Part shown: positions 39,444-48,703 of the stretch, piece after piece | Layout: each line of letters starts with the position of its first letter | How positions within the stretch are numbered: the stretch's first letter is position 1 | Assembly: GCA_030426265.1 (NCBI GenBank) | Contig: JAUHYP010000005.1 | Coordinates: 86,722 to 150,721, forward strand | Origin: Gammaproteobacteria bacterium | GTDB lineage: Bacteria; Pseudomonadota; Gammaproteobacteria; Xanthomonadales; SZUA-36 | Direction of reading: 5' to 3' | Length of the DNA: 64,000 nt | Made by a program: the position numbers and the translations under genes | The notes under the pieces: generated by a model | What the model was told of the DNA's origin: nothing | What the model saw: only the letters and a program-made list of their open reading frames with translations | Database searches by the model: none

Positions 39444-41117
39444 GTGTGTTCCCTATTCGGCATCCTCGACGTCGAGGGTGCAGGCCGTGAACTGCGGCAG
39501 ACCGCCCTGCGCCAGTCCCGGCTTCTCCGCCACCGCGGTCCCGACTGGAGTGGCAGCTACACCCACCCCCACGCGGTGCTGGCCCACGAGCGCCTCGCCA
39601 TCGTGGACGTCAACACCGGCGCCCAGCCCCTGCTGTCGCCGGATGGAAACTGCGCGCTCGCGGTCAACGGGGAGATCTACAACCACCAGGAACTGAGGGC
39701 GGGCCTCGCGGACTACGCCTTCACCACAGCGTCCGACTGCGAGGTCATCCTGCCGCTGTGGCAGGCCCACGCCGACGCCGGCGACGGGGACTGGCTGAAC
39801 CGGCTGCGCGGCATGTTCGCCTTCGCCCTGTTCGACGCCGGGCGTGATACCTGGCTGATGGCGCGCGACCCGATCGGCATCATTCCCCTCTACACGGGCC
39901 TGGACGAGGCCGGCCGGCGCTACGTTTCCTCGGAAATGAAGGCGCTGATGAAGGTCTGCACCCAGGTGCAGGAGTTTCCCCCGGGCCACTACTGGCGCAA
40001 GGGTGACGAGGCGCCGAAGCCCTATTACCAGCCCGCCTGGCGGGACTTCGAAGCGGTCAGCACGGAACCCGCCGACCGGCAGGCGCTGTTCGACGCCCTG
40101 GACGACAGCGTCCGTGCGCACCTGATGAGCGACGTGCCCTACGGGGTGCTGCTCTCCGGTGGCCTGGATTCCTCGCTGATCGCCGCCCTGGCCGCGCTGC
40201 ACGCGGAGCGCCGGGTCGAGGACGGCGAACGCAGCCGCGCCTGGTGGCCACGCCTGCACTCCTTCGCCGTCGGCCTGGAGGGCTCGCCCGACCTGGCCGC
40301 CGCGCAAAAGGTGGCGGACGCCATCGGCACCGTGCACCACGGCTTCACCTACACCATCCAGGAAGGCCTGGACGCGCTCGAGGAGGTGATCTACCACCTC
40401 GAGACCTACGACGTGACCACCATCCGCGCCGCCACGCCCATGTACCTCATGGCCCGGAAGATCCGCGCCATGGGCATCAAGATGGTGCTGTCCGGCGAAG
40501 GCGCGGACGAGGTGTTCGGCGGCTATCTCTATTTCCACAAGGCGCCGGACGCCCGCGCCTTCCACGAGGAGACGGTGCGCAAGGTCTCCCGCCTGCATCT
40601 CTACGACTGCCTGCGCGCCAACAAGGCGATGGCCGCCTGGGGCGTGGAGGCGCGCGTGCCCTTCCTCGACCGCGATTTCCTGTCCTTTTCCATGAACCTC
40701 AACCCGGCCGACAAGATGGTGCAGAAGGGCGGCATGGAGAAACAGGTGCTGCGCGAGGCCCTGGGCCACCTGCTGCCCGAAGAGGTGGCCTGGCGCCAGA
40801 AAGAGCAGTTTTCCGACGGTGTGGGCTATGGCTGGATCGACGCGTTGCGCGATCACGCCGCGTCGAAAGTCAGCGACGCGTCGCTGGAGGCCGCAGCCGG
40901 CCGTTTCCCGCACAACACGCCGGAAACCAAGGAGGCCTACCACTACCGGACGATCTTCGAGCGCCACTTCCCCTTGCCCAGCGCCGCCCTGTGCGTGCCC
41001 GGCGGCAAGTCCGTGGCCTGCTCTTCACCCGAGGCCCTGGCCTGGGACCCGGCCTTCGCCCTGATGGCCGATCCCAGCGGCCGAGCCGTGCGCTCCGTGC
41101 ACAAGGACGCTTACTGA
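39444..41117 (+). CDS. asnB: Asparagine synthase (glutamine-hydrolysing)
   Basis: AsnB makes asparagine from aspartate, ATP and glutamine. The start is GTG at 39444 because it places the nucleophilic cysteine second (M-CSLFGILDVEG); starts further upstream would bury it. The product has 557 residues. The glutaminase domain shows LRHRGPD and VNGEIYNHQEL. The synthetase domain has the PP-loop GVLLSGGLDSSLIAAL near residue 230 and SGEGADEVFGGYLYF. It shares one base with the next gene (TGATG), so it belongs to the threonine operon. Confidence 0.94.
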   Translation: MCSLFGILDVEGAGRELRQTALRQSRLLRHRGPDWSGSYTHPHAVLAHERLAIVDVNTGAQPLLSPDGNCALAVNGEIYNHQELRAGLADYAFTTASDCEVILPLWQAHADAGDGDWLNRLRGMFAFALFDAGRDTWLMARDPIGIIPLYTGLDEAGRRYVSSEMKALMKVCTQVQEFPPGHYWRKGDEAPKPYYQPAWRDFEAVSTEPADRQALFDALDDSVRAHLMSDVPYGVLLSGGLDSSLIAALAALHAERRVEDGERSRAWWPRLHSFAVGLEGSPDLAAAQKVADAIGTVHHGFTYTIQEGLDALEEVIYHLETYDVTTIRAATPMYLMARKIRAMGIKMVLSGEGADEVFGGYLYFHKAPDARAFHEETVRKVSRLHLYDCLRANKAMAAWGVEARVPFLDRDFLSFSMNLNPADKMVQKGGMEKQVLREALGHLLPEEVAWRQKEQFSDGVGYGWIDALRDHAASKVSDASLEAAAGRFPHNTPETKEAYHYRTIFERHFPLPSAALCVPGGKSVACSSPEALAWDPAFALMADPSGRAVRSVHKDAY

Positions 41118-43567
41118 TGCTGGTGCAGAAATTCGGGGGTTCTTCCCTGGCCAATGTGGAGGGCTTCCGCGCCAGCGGCGCGCTGATCCGCCGTTTCGCC
41201 GAGGATGAGCCGGTGGTGGTGGTGCTCTCCGCCGTGTACGGGGTCACCAACCTCCTGATCGAGGCCATCGACGCCGCCGTCGCCGGCGAGGACTACCGCC
41301 GCCCGGTGGACGACATCGTGGGCGCGGAGCAGGACATCGTCGACGGCCTGAAAGCCGACGGCATGGACGTGACGGAACTCCAGGGCGTGCTCGACGAACG
41401 CCGCGCGCGGCTGCTGCAGCGCCTGGAAGGCATCCGGCTGCTGGAGAACTGCCCGCAGGAAAGCCGCGCCGAGATCCTCGCCTCCGGCGAGAACCTCAGC
41501 AGCCAGTTGATGGCCGGCGTGTTGCGCCTGCAGGGTGTGGACGCGAAGTGGTCCGACACCGACCTGCTGCCGCCGGCGGACGAGAGCTGGCTGGATTCGC
41601 TGGTGGACCTCGACCTGGCCCGGCCGCGCCTGCGCCAGGCCATGGAGGACGGCCCCCAGGTGCTGGTGCTCCCGGGTTTCCACGGCAAGAACGACCAGGG
41701 GGCCTACCAGCTGCTCGGCCGCAACGGTTCAGACTATTCAGCCGCCGCCGTGGCCGCGGCCCTGGAAGCGCGCTGCTGCCAGATCTGGAAGGACGTCGAC
41801 GGCTTCTACAGCGCCGACCCGCGCCTGGTGAGCAACGCCCAGGTCCTGCCCGAGGTCAGCTACGCCGAGGCCATGGAGCTGTCGTTCTACGGCGCCGGGG
41901 TGATCAGTTCCAAGGCACTGGCGCCGCTGGCCGCGGCCGCCATTCCCTGCGAGATCCGCAACACCTATGAGCCCGACCGTCCCGGTACCGTCGTGCACGC
42001 CGGCGCGTCGCGCGACACGGCCGTGCGCGGCATCTCCCTCCTCGACCACGTGGCCGCCATCACCATCGCGGGTACGGGCCTGCGCGGCCGTGTGGGCGTG
42101 GCCCACCGCCTGATGGGCGCGCTGGCCCAGCGCAGCATCTCGGTGCTGCTGATCGTGCAGTCGTCCTCGGAGTACTCCATCACCCTGTGCGTGCGCACCG
42201 AGGAAGCGGCCACCGCGCGCAAGGCCCTGGAAGACGAGTTCCACTTCGAGCGCCTGCACGGCCTGGTCAGCGAGATCACCGTGCTGGAGGAGCGCGCGGT
42301 GGTCACCCTCGTGGGCGACGGTATGAAGCACAACCGCGGCATCGCGGCGCGCTTCCTCACGGCCAACTCCGCCGCGGGCGTCAACGTCGAAGTCATCGCC
42401 CAGGGCTCCACCGAGTGCGGCATTTCCCTGGTGGTGGACCGGCGTGACGCCGTGGCCGCCACCCGCGCCAGCCACACGGCCTTTTTCGGTTCCGTCGCCC
42501 ACATCGACGTGATCCTGCTGGGTTGCGGCAACGTCGGTGGCGAACTGCTGGCGCAGTTCCAGCGCCAGGCCGCCAAGCTCGAGGCCAATGCGCAGGACCT
42601 GAAGGTGCGCGCAATCGCCGACAGCCAGCGCCTGCTGGTGGCGTCCGACGCCATCGACCTGGAGACCTGGCGGGAACAGCTTCAGGAGGGCGGCAAGGCC
42701 TACACCCTGGAAGACGTGATCGCGATCAAGGACGAACTCGGCCTGCTCAACCCCACCATCGTGGACTGCAGCACGGACGAGGGCCTGGCGCGCCAGTACG
42801 TCGAACTGCTGGCCAGCGGCTTCAACGTGGTCTGCGCCAACAAGAAGGCCAACACGCAGGACATGGCCTACTACCATGCGCTGCGCGAAACGGCGGCCCG
42901 CAATTTCCGCAAGTTCCTGTACGAAACCAACGTCGGCGCCGGCCTGCCGGTGATCGACACCATGGTCGGCCTGCTGCGTTCCGGTGACCGCCTGCGCGGC
43001 TTCGAGGGAATTCTCTCCGGCTCGCTGTCGGCGATTTTCGGCATGCTGGAAGACGGCATGAGCTTTTCCGCCGCCGTGGCGAAGGCGATGGAGCTGGGCT
43101 TCACCGAGCCCGATCCTCGCGATGACCTGAGCGGCATGGACGTGGCCCGCAAGCTGCTGATCATCGCGCGCGAGGTGGGCATGAACCTCGAACTGGACGA
43201 CATCGAGGTGATGCCCGTCATCGAGGACGGGTTCGCGGCGGACGCGGCGATTGCCGACCTGCCCGAACGCATGAAGGCCCTGGACGAGGCTTTCGCGAAG
43301 CGGGTGAAGGAAGCGAAGGACGCCGGCGCGGTGCTGCGCTACGTGGGGCGTATCGTGGAAGGCGGATGCCGCGTGTCGGTGGAATCCGTCCCGGCGGACA
43401 AGCCCCTGGGCGCCATCCGCGATGGCGAGAACGCCCTGGTCATGCATACCGATTACTACCAGCCCATTCCCATGGTGCTGCGGGGTTACGGGGCCGGTGC
43501 GGCGGTGACCGCCGCCGGCGTGTTCGCCGACGTGCTGCGCACGGCCTGGCGTCCGTTGGACTACTGA
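41117..43567 (+). CDS. thrA: Bifunctional aspartokinase / homoserine dehydrogenase
   Basis: This enzyme catalyses the first and third steps from aspartate to threonine. The ATG at 41117 gives 816 residues, the normal size for ThrA. The aspartokinase begins MLVQKFGGSSLANVEGF. Central ACT domains contain GTGLRGRVGVAHRLMGAL and likely bind threonine as feedback inhibitor. The dehydrogenase half has the Rossmann motif LLGCGNVGGELLAQF and the catalytic segment ILSGSLSAIFGMLEDGMSF. It overlaps asnB by one base and is followed by thrB after 51 bp. Confidence 0.96.
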   Translation: MLVQKFGGSSLANVEGFRASGALIRRFAEDEPVVVVLSAVYGVTNLLIEAIDAAVAGEDYRRPVDDIVGAEQDIVDGLKADGMDVTELQGVLDERRARLLQRLEGIRLLENCPQESRAEILASGENLSSQLMAGVLRLQGVDAKWSDTDLLPPADESWLDSLVDLDLARPRLRQAMEDGPQVLVLPGFHGKNDQGAYQLLGRNGSDYSAAAVAAALEARCCQIWKDVDGFYSADPRLVSNAQVLPEVSYAEAMELSFYGAGVISSKALAPLAAAAIPCEIRNTYEPDRPGTVVHAGASRDTAVRGISLLDHVAAITIAGTGLRGRVGVAHRLMGALAQRSISVLLIVQSSSEYSITLCVRTEEAATARKALEDEFHFERLHGLVSEITVLEERAVVTLVGDGMKHNRGIAARFLTANSAAGVNVEVIAQGSTECGISLVVDRRDAVAATRASHTAFFGSVAHIDVILLGCGNVGGELLAQFQRQAAKLEANAQDLKVRAIADSQRLLVASDAIDLETWREQLQEGGKAYTLEDVIAIKDELGLLNPTIVDCSTDEGLARQYVELLASGFNVVCANKKANTQDMAYYHALRETAARNFRKFLYETNVGAGLPVIDTMVGLLRSGDRLRGFEGILSGSLSAIFGMLEDGMSFSAAVAKAMELGFTEPDPRDDLSGMDVARKLLIIAREVGMNLELDDIEVMPVIEDGFAADAAIADLPERMKALDEAFAKRVKEAKDAGAVLRYVGRIVEGGCRVSVESVPADKPLGAIRDGENALVMHTDYYQPIPMVLRGYGAGAAVTAAGVFADVLRTAWRPLDY

Positions 43568-43618
43568 GGCGGTTACCATGGGGGGCATGAAGCAACGATT
43601 CGCCAGGAGCCTCGCCGG

Positions 43619-44566
43619 ATGAAGGTGTTCGCGCCCGCATCCATCGGCAACCTGTCCGTGGGTTTCGACGCCCTCGGCCTGGCGCTGAACGCCGTGGAAG
43701 GCTCCGTGTTCGGCGACGTGGTCAGCCTGCGCGCCGGTCCCCAGGACGACTGGGTGCTGCGCTGCGGCGGCCCCTTCGCGGACGAGCTGCCGGAGGACCC
43801 GGAACTCAACATCGTGATGGCGTCCTGCCGTCGTTTCGAGCGCGTCACGCGCGCGGCCGGCAAGGAGATCGAGACCCTGCAGGTCACCCTGGACAAGCGC
43901 CTGCCGGTGGGCAGCGGCCTGGGTTCCAGCGCCAGTTCCATCGTCGCCACGCTCGTTGCCCTGAACCGGTTCTTCGGCAAGCCCCTCAACCGCCTCCAGC
44001 TGCTGGAGCTCATGGCGGAAATGGAAGGCGCCATCAGCGGCGACGTGCACCTGGACAACATCGCCCCCAGCCTGCTGGGCGGCCTGCGCCTGTGCATGCC
44101 GGACGGTCGGCAGCAGACAGGCCTGCCCTGGCCCGGCCGCTGGCAGGTCATCGTCGCCTGGCCCGGAACTCGCACCGAGACCAAGGCGGCACGCGCGCTG
44201 GTGCCCGATACCCTTCCCCGCAAGACGGCCGTGGCCCACGGCGCCCAGTTCGCCCGCTTCGTGCACGAGCTGCACGCCGGAGAGCCACGCGATGCCGCCC
44301 GCTGCCTGGTGGACCTCATTGCCGAGCCCTATCGCCGCGAGTTGGTGCCGAACTTCGACGCTGCCCGCAGCGCATTGATGCGCATGGGTGCGCTGGCCTT
44401 CGGTATCTCCGGCTCAGGCCCGACGGTGTTCGCCATCGTGGACGACAGCCGTGTCGCGGCCGGCGCCGAGGCCTGGCTGCAGGACCACTTCCTCCAGAAC
44501 GAACGGGGCTTCGTGCGCCGCTGCCGCGCCGACCTGGCCGGCGCGCGCCAGCTCACCGGCGGCTGA
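43619..44566 (+). CDS. thrB: Homoserine kinase
   Basis: This GHMP-family kinase phosphorylates homoserine. The product has 315 residues. The N-terminus MKVFAPASIGNLSVGFDALG is typical, and the phosphate loop reads PVGSGLGSSASSIVATLVAL. The C-terminal GISGSGPTVFAI is the third GHMP motif. AGGAG lies upstream of the ATG. The stop is one base before the thrC start codon. Confidence 0.96.
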   Translation: MKVFAPASIGNLSVGFDALGLALNAVEGSVFGDVVSLRAGPQDDWVLRCGGPFADELPEDPELNIVMASCRRFERVTRAAGKEIETLQVTLDKRLPVGSGLGSSASSIVATLVALNRFFGKPLNRLQLLELMAEMEGAISGDVHLDNIAPSLLGGLRLCMPDGRQQTGLPWPGRWQVIVAWPGTRTETKAARALVPDTLPRKTAVAHGAQFARFVHELHAGEPRDAARCLVDLIAEPYRRELVPNFDAARSALMRMGALAFGISGSGPTVFAIVDDSRVAAGAEAWLQDHFLQNERGFVRRCRADLAGARQLTGG

Positions 44567-44567
44567 G

Positions 44568-45833
44568 GTGGAATTCCTGAACCTGTCCCACCCGGACGAC
44601 CGGGTGGACTTCGCCACCGCCGTCCAGCGCGGCCTGGGCCGTGGCCGGGGACTCTATTTTCCCGAGCGCATCGAGCCCCTGGCCGATGTCGACGCGGTCC
44701 TCGACATGGACTTCGTCTCCCGTAGTGGGCATTTGCTGGCCGGGCTGGCGGGACTGGACCCCGGACTCGCGCAGCGGCTGGTCACCAGCGCCTTCGATTT
44801 CCCCATCGAACAGGTGAAGGTCGGAGAGGCTGTCCACGCCCTGGAGCTGTTCCACGGCCCGTCGCTGGCCTTCAAGGATTTCGGCGCACGCTTCCTGGCC
44901 GCCTGCCTGGCGGAGTTCAGCGACGGCGCGCCCACCACCATTCTCACGGCGACCTCCGGTGATACCGGCGCCGCCGTGGCCCACGCCTTCCACGGCCTGC
45001 CGGGCGTGCGCGCGGTGATTCTGTACCCGCGCGGGCGCATATCACCGCTGCAGGAGAAGCTGTTCTGCACCCTGGGCGGCAACGTGCACACCGTGTCGGT
45101 GGACGCGGACTTCGACACCTGCCAGGCCCTGGTGAAGGAGGCGTTCGAGGAGGAGTCCCTGCGCCAGGAACTCGGACTCAATTCCGCCAATTCCATCAAT
45201 GTCGCGCGCCTGCTGGCGCAGGTGAGCTACTACTTCGAATCGGTGGCGCGCCTGGGTGGAACGGCGCCGGTGTTCTGCGTGCCCAGCGGCAATTTCGGCA
45301 ATGTCACGGCCTGCGGCGTGGCGCGTGCCCTGGGTCTGCCGATGGCGCGGATCCTGGCCGCCACCAACCGCAATGACACGGTGCCGCGTTACCTCGAGGG
45401 CGGCGACTGGGCGCCCCGCGCCACGGTGGCCACGCTGAGCAACGCCATGGACATCTCGCGGCCGAACAACTTCCCGCGCGTGGAGGAACTGGCGCGCCGG
45501 GCCGGCATTCCCATCGGCGAGTACCTCGACGCCGTGGCCGTCGACGACGCGGACACGCGCGAAGCCATCCGCGCCCTCGATGCGGACGGCTACCTGGCCG
45601 ATCCGCACAGCGCCCTGGCCTGGCGGGCGCTCGATCAGTCGCTGCGCCCCGGTGAAACAGGGGTGTTTCTCTGCACCGCGCATCCCGCCAAGTTCGCCGA
45701 GGTCATCGAGGACACCCTGGGCCGCACGCTGCCCTTGCCCCCCGCCCTGGCCGCCGTGCGCGACCTGCCGGTGCTGTCCGCCGAGATTCCGGGCGACTTC
45801 GCCGCCCTGCGCAGGGAGCTGCGGTCGGCCTGA
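44568..45833 (+). CDS. thrC: Threonine synthase
   Basis: This PLP enzyme converts O-phosphohomoserine to threonine. The start GTG at 44568, right after the thrB stop, gives 421 residues beginning MEFLNLSHPDDRVDFATAV. The PLP lysine is in LELFHGPSLAFKDFGARFL, and the phosphate-binding loop ILTATSGDTGAAVAHAF follows. It closes the asnB-thrA-thrB-thrC unit; a strong terminator lies 164 bp downstream. Confidence 0.96.
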   Translation: MEFLNLSHPDDRVDFATAVQRGLGRGRGLYFPERIEPLADVDAVLDMDFVSRSGHLLAGLAGLDPGLAQRLVTSAFDFPIEQVKVGEAVHALELFHGPSLAFKDFGARFLAACLAEFSDGAPTTILTATSGDTGAAVAHAFHGLPGVRAVILYPRGRISPLQEKLFCTLGGNVHTVSVDADFDTCQALVKEAFEEESLRQELGLNSANSINVARLLAQVSYYFESVARLGGTAPVFCVPSGNFGNVTACGVARALGLPMARILAATNRNDTVPRYLEGGDWAPRATVATLSNAMDISRPNNFPRVEELARRAGIPIGEYLDAVAVDDADTREAIRALDADGYLADPHSALAWRALDQSLRPGETGVFLCTAHPAKFAEVIEDTLGRTLPLPPALAAVRDLPVLSAEIPGDFAALRRELRSA

Positions 45834-45996
45834 GCCGGTCGCCTGACGTCGCGTTCACGCGCCAGTACCGTCCACTGAAACCGTGTTCCCTGGGCGTAGG
45901 GGACAGCTCTTCGGACGGATTCACCAACTTTTCGTCCGCCCCGCGGTCTTACCTGATGCCAGACTCGCATCGGTTGTGAGTTGTCTCTGAGCTTTC

Positions 45997-46028
45997 CCCG
46001 GCCTGCCACCCAGGCCGGGTTTTTTTTT
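45997..46028 (+). terminator. Strong Rho-independent terminator
   Basis: CCCGGCCTG (45997-46005) and CAGGCCGGG (46011-46019) form a perfect 9-bp stem with a 5-base loop, followed by nine T (46020-46028). It terminates plus-strand transcription, either the thr operon or a short RNA encoded in the 163 bp between thrC and here. It is not active leftward, since no T-tract exists on that side. Confidence 0.9.
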
Positions 46029-46037
46029 GGCCGCGGG

Positions 46038-46526
46038 TCAGCCGAAGAACTGGCGGATGATGAAGATGCCGAGCATGGTGAAGGCGATGGCGAGCTTGGC
46101 GGCGGTGCCGACGATGGTGCCGATCCAGGCGCCGACGCCGGCGCGCCCCGCGTCGCTCATGGTGCGGCCGCCGCTGAGCTCGGCCAGCACGGCGCCGACG
46201 AACGGTCCGAGAATGATGCCGGGCAGGCCGAAGAACATTCCCACGATGGCGCCGACCATGGCGCCCCAGAAGGCACGGGGGCTGGCGCCCAGGCGCTTGG
46301 CGCCCATGGCCGCGGCGAGAAAGTCGATCAGCCAGGCCAGCGCGGTGAGGATTCCGAGCACGGCAATGGTGCCGATGCCGGCAGGTTCGAAATCGGTGGT
46401 CCAGGCCGCAAGCAGCAGTCCCGCGAACACCATGGGCACGCCGGGCAGGGCCGGCAGGATGGTGCCCACCAGGCCGCCGACCACCAGCAGCACGGCCAGC
46501 ACCCACCAGACGATGATCAGGTCCAT
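46038..46526 (-). CDS. DUF456 family membrane protein
   Basis: The ATG at 46526 gives 162 residues with about four to five membrane segments, beginning MDLIIVWWVLAVLLVVGGLV. The family pattern GTILPALPGVPMVFAGLLL and the later GPFVGAVLAELSGGR are present. The function of DUF456 proteins is unknown to me. A longer frame of 26 codons upstream is polar and less likely. It is convergent with the thr operon. Confidence 0.85.
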   Translation of the reverse strand: MDLIIVWWVLAVLLVVGGLVGTILPALPGVPMVFAGLLLAAWTTDFEPAGIGTIAVLGILTALAWLIDFLAAAMGAKRLGASPRAFWGAMVGAIVGMFFGLPGIILGPFVGAVLAELSGGRTMSDAGRAGVGAWIGTIVGTAAKLAIAFTMLGIFIIRQFFG

Positions 46527-47189
46527 GAAGGGATTTTCTCGATGTCCATGTACGGGATTATCCCATGCTCCGCTGCCCGGACTGCTGTGCCGATGGTTGG
46601 TCATGAAAATCGCTCAATGGCCGCGGCACCAACTGCCAGAGGCTGGATGATTCGGAAAGGGGGTTCGGGAAAGTCGAGGTAGAAAAGAAATGGCCCTGGT
46701 GCAGTCATACAGCGGGAAAGGAGGAGGAAACCACTGCAACCTCGCACCAGGGCCATGGACGTCGCCACCCGCTTGGGTGGGGCGTTGACATGCTGCAACG
46801 CCGTCGTTGTTGTCCCCGGGTTTTGCACCCGGGTTGTCCTCTCCAGCGCAGCTACTCGCCGAAGGGATTGCGAATCGCGCCTGGAGACGCTTTTCGCTTC
46901 CTGCGGGCATCCCATGCCCTACGCACACACTCCACGAAGGAGAAGGGTGGCCCCGGAGCGTATCCAGTGTCGGGGGGGGAAGCGTCACTGAACGTGCTTC
47001 GCCCCGGGGCCGTCGATCCTGCCACCGGTGTTCGCCGATGGCCTTTCATTCAATACGCCCTGAAAAAGGTGCCCCGGTGCCCGTCCCATGCTTTGAGGGG
47101 GGGAGTCAAAACCACGGGGTGGTTCGGACACCGGGACCTTGAAATCGGCGGGGGGCGTCTCCCGCCTGAGACCGCCACACGGCGGAAAT
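46527..47189. other. 663-bp region without a convincing gene
   Basis: Several open frames cross this interval on both strands, but they show no family similarity or regular membrane or signal pattern. Instead the DNA is full of inverted repeats from about 46690 to 47010, and smaller ones near 47171-47184 (CCGCC/GGCGG). The structured part is described separately. Confidence 0.6.
46680..47010 (-). ncRNA. Possible structured RNA (minus strand)
   Basis: Reading leftward there are: GGCCCCGG paired with CCGGGGCC around 46950-47010, a GGGCAT/ATGCCC hairpin near 46903-46918, a CCCGGGT/ACCCGGG hairpin near 46815-46833, a CCACCC/GGGTGG hairpin near 46765-46780, and a final 13-bp perfect stem (46744-46756 with 46690-46702). 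The last stem is followed on the minus strand by a T-rich TTTCTTTTC, like a terminator. The strand is inferred from that tail. It could instead be a degenerate mobile-element remnant. Confidence 0.35.
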
Positions 47190-47267
47190 TCAGGTCTTCG
47201 CGATCAGCTCCACGGCCAGGGCCAGGAGGGAAGCGGCGACGATGAAGCGCACGATCAGCCGCATCAT
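47190..47267 (-). CDS. 25-residue single-span membrane peptide
   Basis: The frame starts MMRLIVRFIVAASLLALAVE and ends with a Lys and Thr, so it is a basic N-terminus, a hydrophobic span and a polar tail. GGAG precedes the start by 7 bp. Its start follows the stop of the upstream 63-codon gene by one base, so it is probably translated by coupling. Too short for family assignment. Confidence 0.5.
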   Translation of the reverse strand: MMRLIVRFIVAASLLALAVELIAKT

Positions 47268-47268
47268 C

Positions 47269-47460
47269 TCAGTGCTCCATGCCGGAGCCGCGTTGCGCGC
47301 GGGCCTCGGCCGGATCCAGCAACAGCAGTTTGCGTTCCGCCAGTGCCAGGGCCTGCTTCATCCGCTCCAGGGTCGCCTGCTCGCAGGCGTCGTCCTGGCT
47401 GTCGATCAGTTCCTTCCAGAACTCGATCTCGGCGGTGAGGTGGTGTTCAATTCCCAGCAT
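47269..47460 (-). CDS. 63-residue helical protein of unknown function
   Basis: The sequence begins MLGIEHHLTAEIEFWKELID and contains a leucine-rich helix (TLERMKQALALAERKLLLLD) likely to form a coiled coil. AGGAA lies about 9 bp before the ATG. It is followed immediately by the 25-residue membrane peptide. No family is recognised. Confidence 0.6.
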   Translation of the reverse strand: MLGIEHHLTAEIEFWKELIDSQDDACEQATLERMKQALALAERKLLLLDPAEARAQRGSGMEH

Positions 47461-47615
47461 GTCGGGCCGTTCCTGTTCACGTCGTCATTCGATGGTGGGC
47501 AGTTTAGGGAGGGGGCGGTGCGTGGGCTTGTCCGTGACGGACAAGGATTTGACCGTTCTCCGGGGCGTCCCGCAGAATGACCGGGCGCGGCCTCATGCGG
47601 CCGCCGGGGGGATTC

Positions 47616-48605
47616 ATGTCGGTTCTTGCACCATCGGTGGGCATACTCTGGGGCGTGATCGAGTCCTATGGACTGGATCCGGACGCCCTGTTCCGGGCCG
47701 AGGGCCTGGAGATCCGCTGGCCGGTCGAGCCCGGCACGCGCCTGCCCTACTCACAGGTCGACTCGATCCGCGCGCGTGCCGCGGAGGCGTCGGGCGACCC
47801 GGCCTTCGGCTTGCGCACCGCACGTTGCGCGCACCCTTCCCACTTCGGGGCGTTGGGGTACGCGGTCCTGGCCAGTTCCACGCTGCGCGAGTCCTTCGAA
47901 CGCATCCAGCGCTACGGGCGTGTGCTCAACGATCGCGGTCGCGTCGAGATCATCGAGTCCGGGGGCGAACTTCACCTGCGGCTGTTCATCGACCGGGAGT
48001 CGAAGAACCCGCAGGTCCGGGACGACGCCATCATGGCCTTCATCATCTCGCTGTGCCGTTTCAACGCCGGCCGCGATTTCAATGCGAACCAGGTCACCTT
48101 CGAACACGACCCGCCCGACGACCCGGGCCCCTGGGAGACGCTGTTCCGCTGCCCATTGCGGTTCGGGGCGGACTACAACGAACTGACCCTGTCGGTCGCG
48201 GACGCAGATCGCGTGCTGCCGTCGGCCAACCCGGTGCTGGCGAAGATGAACGAGCGCATCGTCATCCAGCGCCTGGCGAAACTGGATCGGGACAACATCC
48301 CCGGCAGGGTGCGCGCGGCCATCATGGAGCAGTTGCCCTCCGGCAAGGTCAGTGACGAGTCGGTGGCGGATGCGCTGCACATGACCGCCCGTACCCTGCA
48401 CCGCAAGCTCAAGGATGACGGCGAGACCTTTCGCAGCCTGCTCAAGTCGGTGCGCATGGAGTTGGCGGCGCAGTACATCGCCGACGATTCGCTCACCCTG
48501 ACGGAGATCACCTTCCTGTTGGGCTTTTCGGAAATGAGTTCCTTCTCGCGCGCCTACCGGAACTGGCACGGCCGCACGCCCAGCGCAGACCGGCAGCGCG
48601 ACTGA
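47616..48605 (+). CDS. AraC-family regulator with N-terminal arabinose-binding-like domain
   Basis: The ATG at 47616 follows a GGGGGG-A stretch and gives 329 residues; two upstream starts (47577, 47595) are possible. The N-terminal about 200 residues fit the AraC_binding/OruR-type sensor (YAVLASSTLRESFERIQRYG). The C-terminal double helix-turn-helix reads SVADALHMTARTLHRKLKDD and LTEITFLLGFSEMSSFSRAY with the final NWHGRTPSADR. Its target is unclear; no obvious metabolic gene adjoins it. Confidence 0.9.
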   Translation: MSVLAPSVGILWGVIESYGLDPDALFRAEGLEIRWPVEPGTRLPYSQVDSIRARAAEASGDPAFGLRTARCAHPSHFGALGYAVLASSTLRESFERIQRYGRVLNDRGRVEIIESGGELHLRLFIDRESKNPQVRDDAIMAFIISLCRFNAGRDFNANQVTFEHDPPDDPGPWETLFRCPLRFGADYNELTLSVADADRVLPSANPVLAKMNERIVIQRLAKLDRDNIPGRVRAAIMEQLPSGKVSDESVADALHMTARTLHRKLKDDGETFRSLLKSVRMELAAQYIADDSLTLTEITFLLGFSEMSSFSRAYRNWHGRTPSADRQRD

Positions 48606-48703
48606 ACCCCGCCGTCGGCCCGTGGCCGGGCTGCCGGCAGGTCAATCCCTCTCCTCGTTGAATGGTGAACCCGACGCCGGCACGTGCCCGGCATCGCCGG
48701 AAT

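Noticed and set aside
41738..44275. 845-codon frame antisense to thrA and thrB
   Set aside because: It lies opposite two unambiguous enzymes and shows no family pattern. Similar long antisense frames at 29995-31836, 33755-35875 and 37193-39091 were rejected for the same reason.
46755..46991. 78-codon plus-strand frame in the hairpin-rich region
   Set aside because: No ribosome site or family pattern, and the DNA is dominated by inverted repeats that explain the open frames on both strands.
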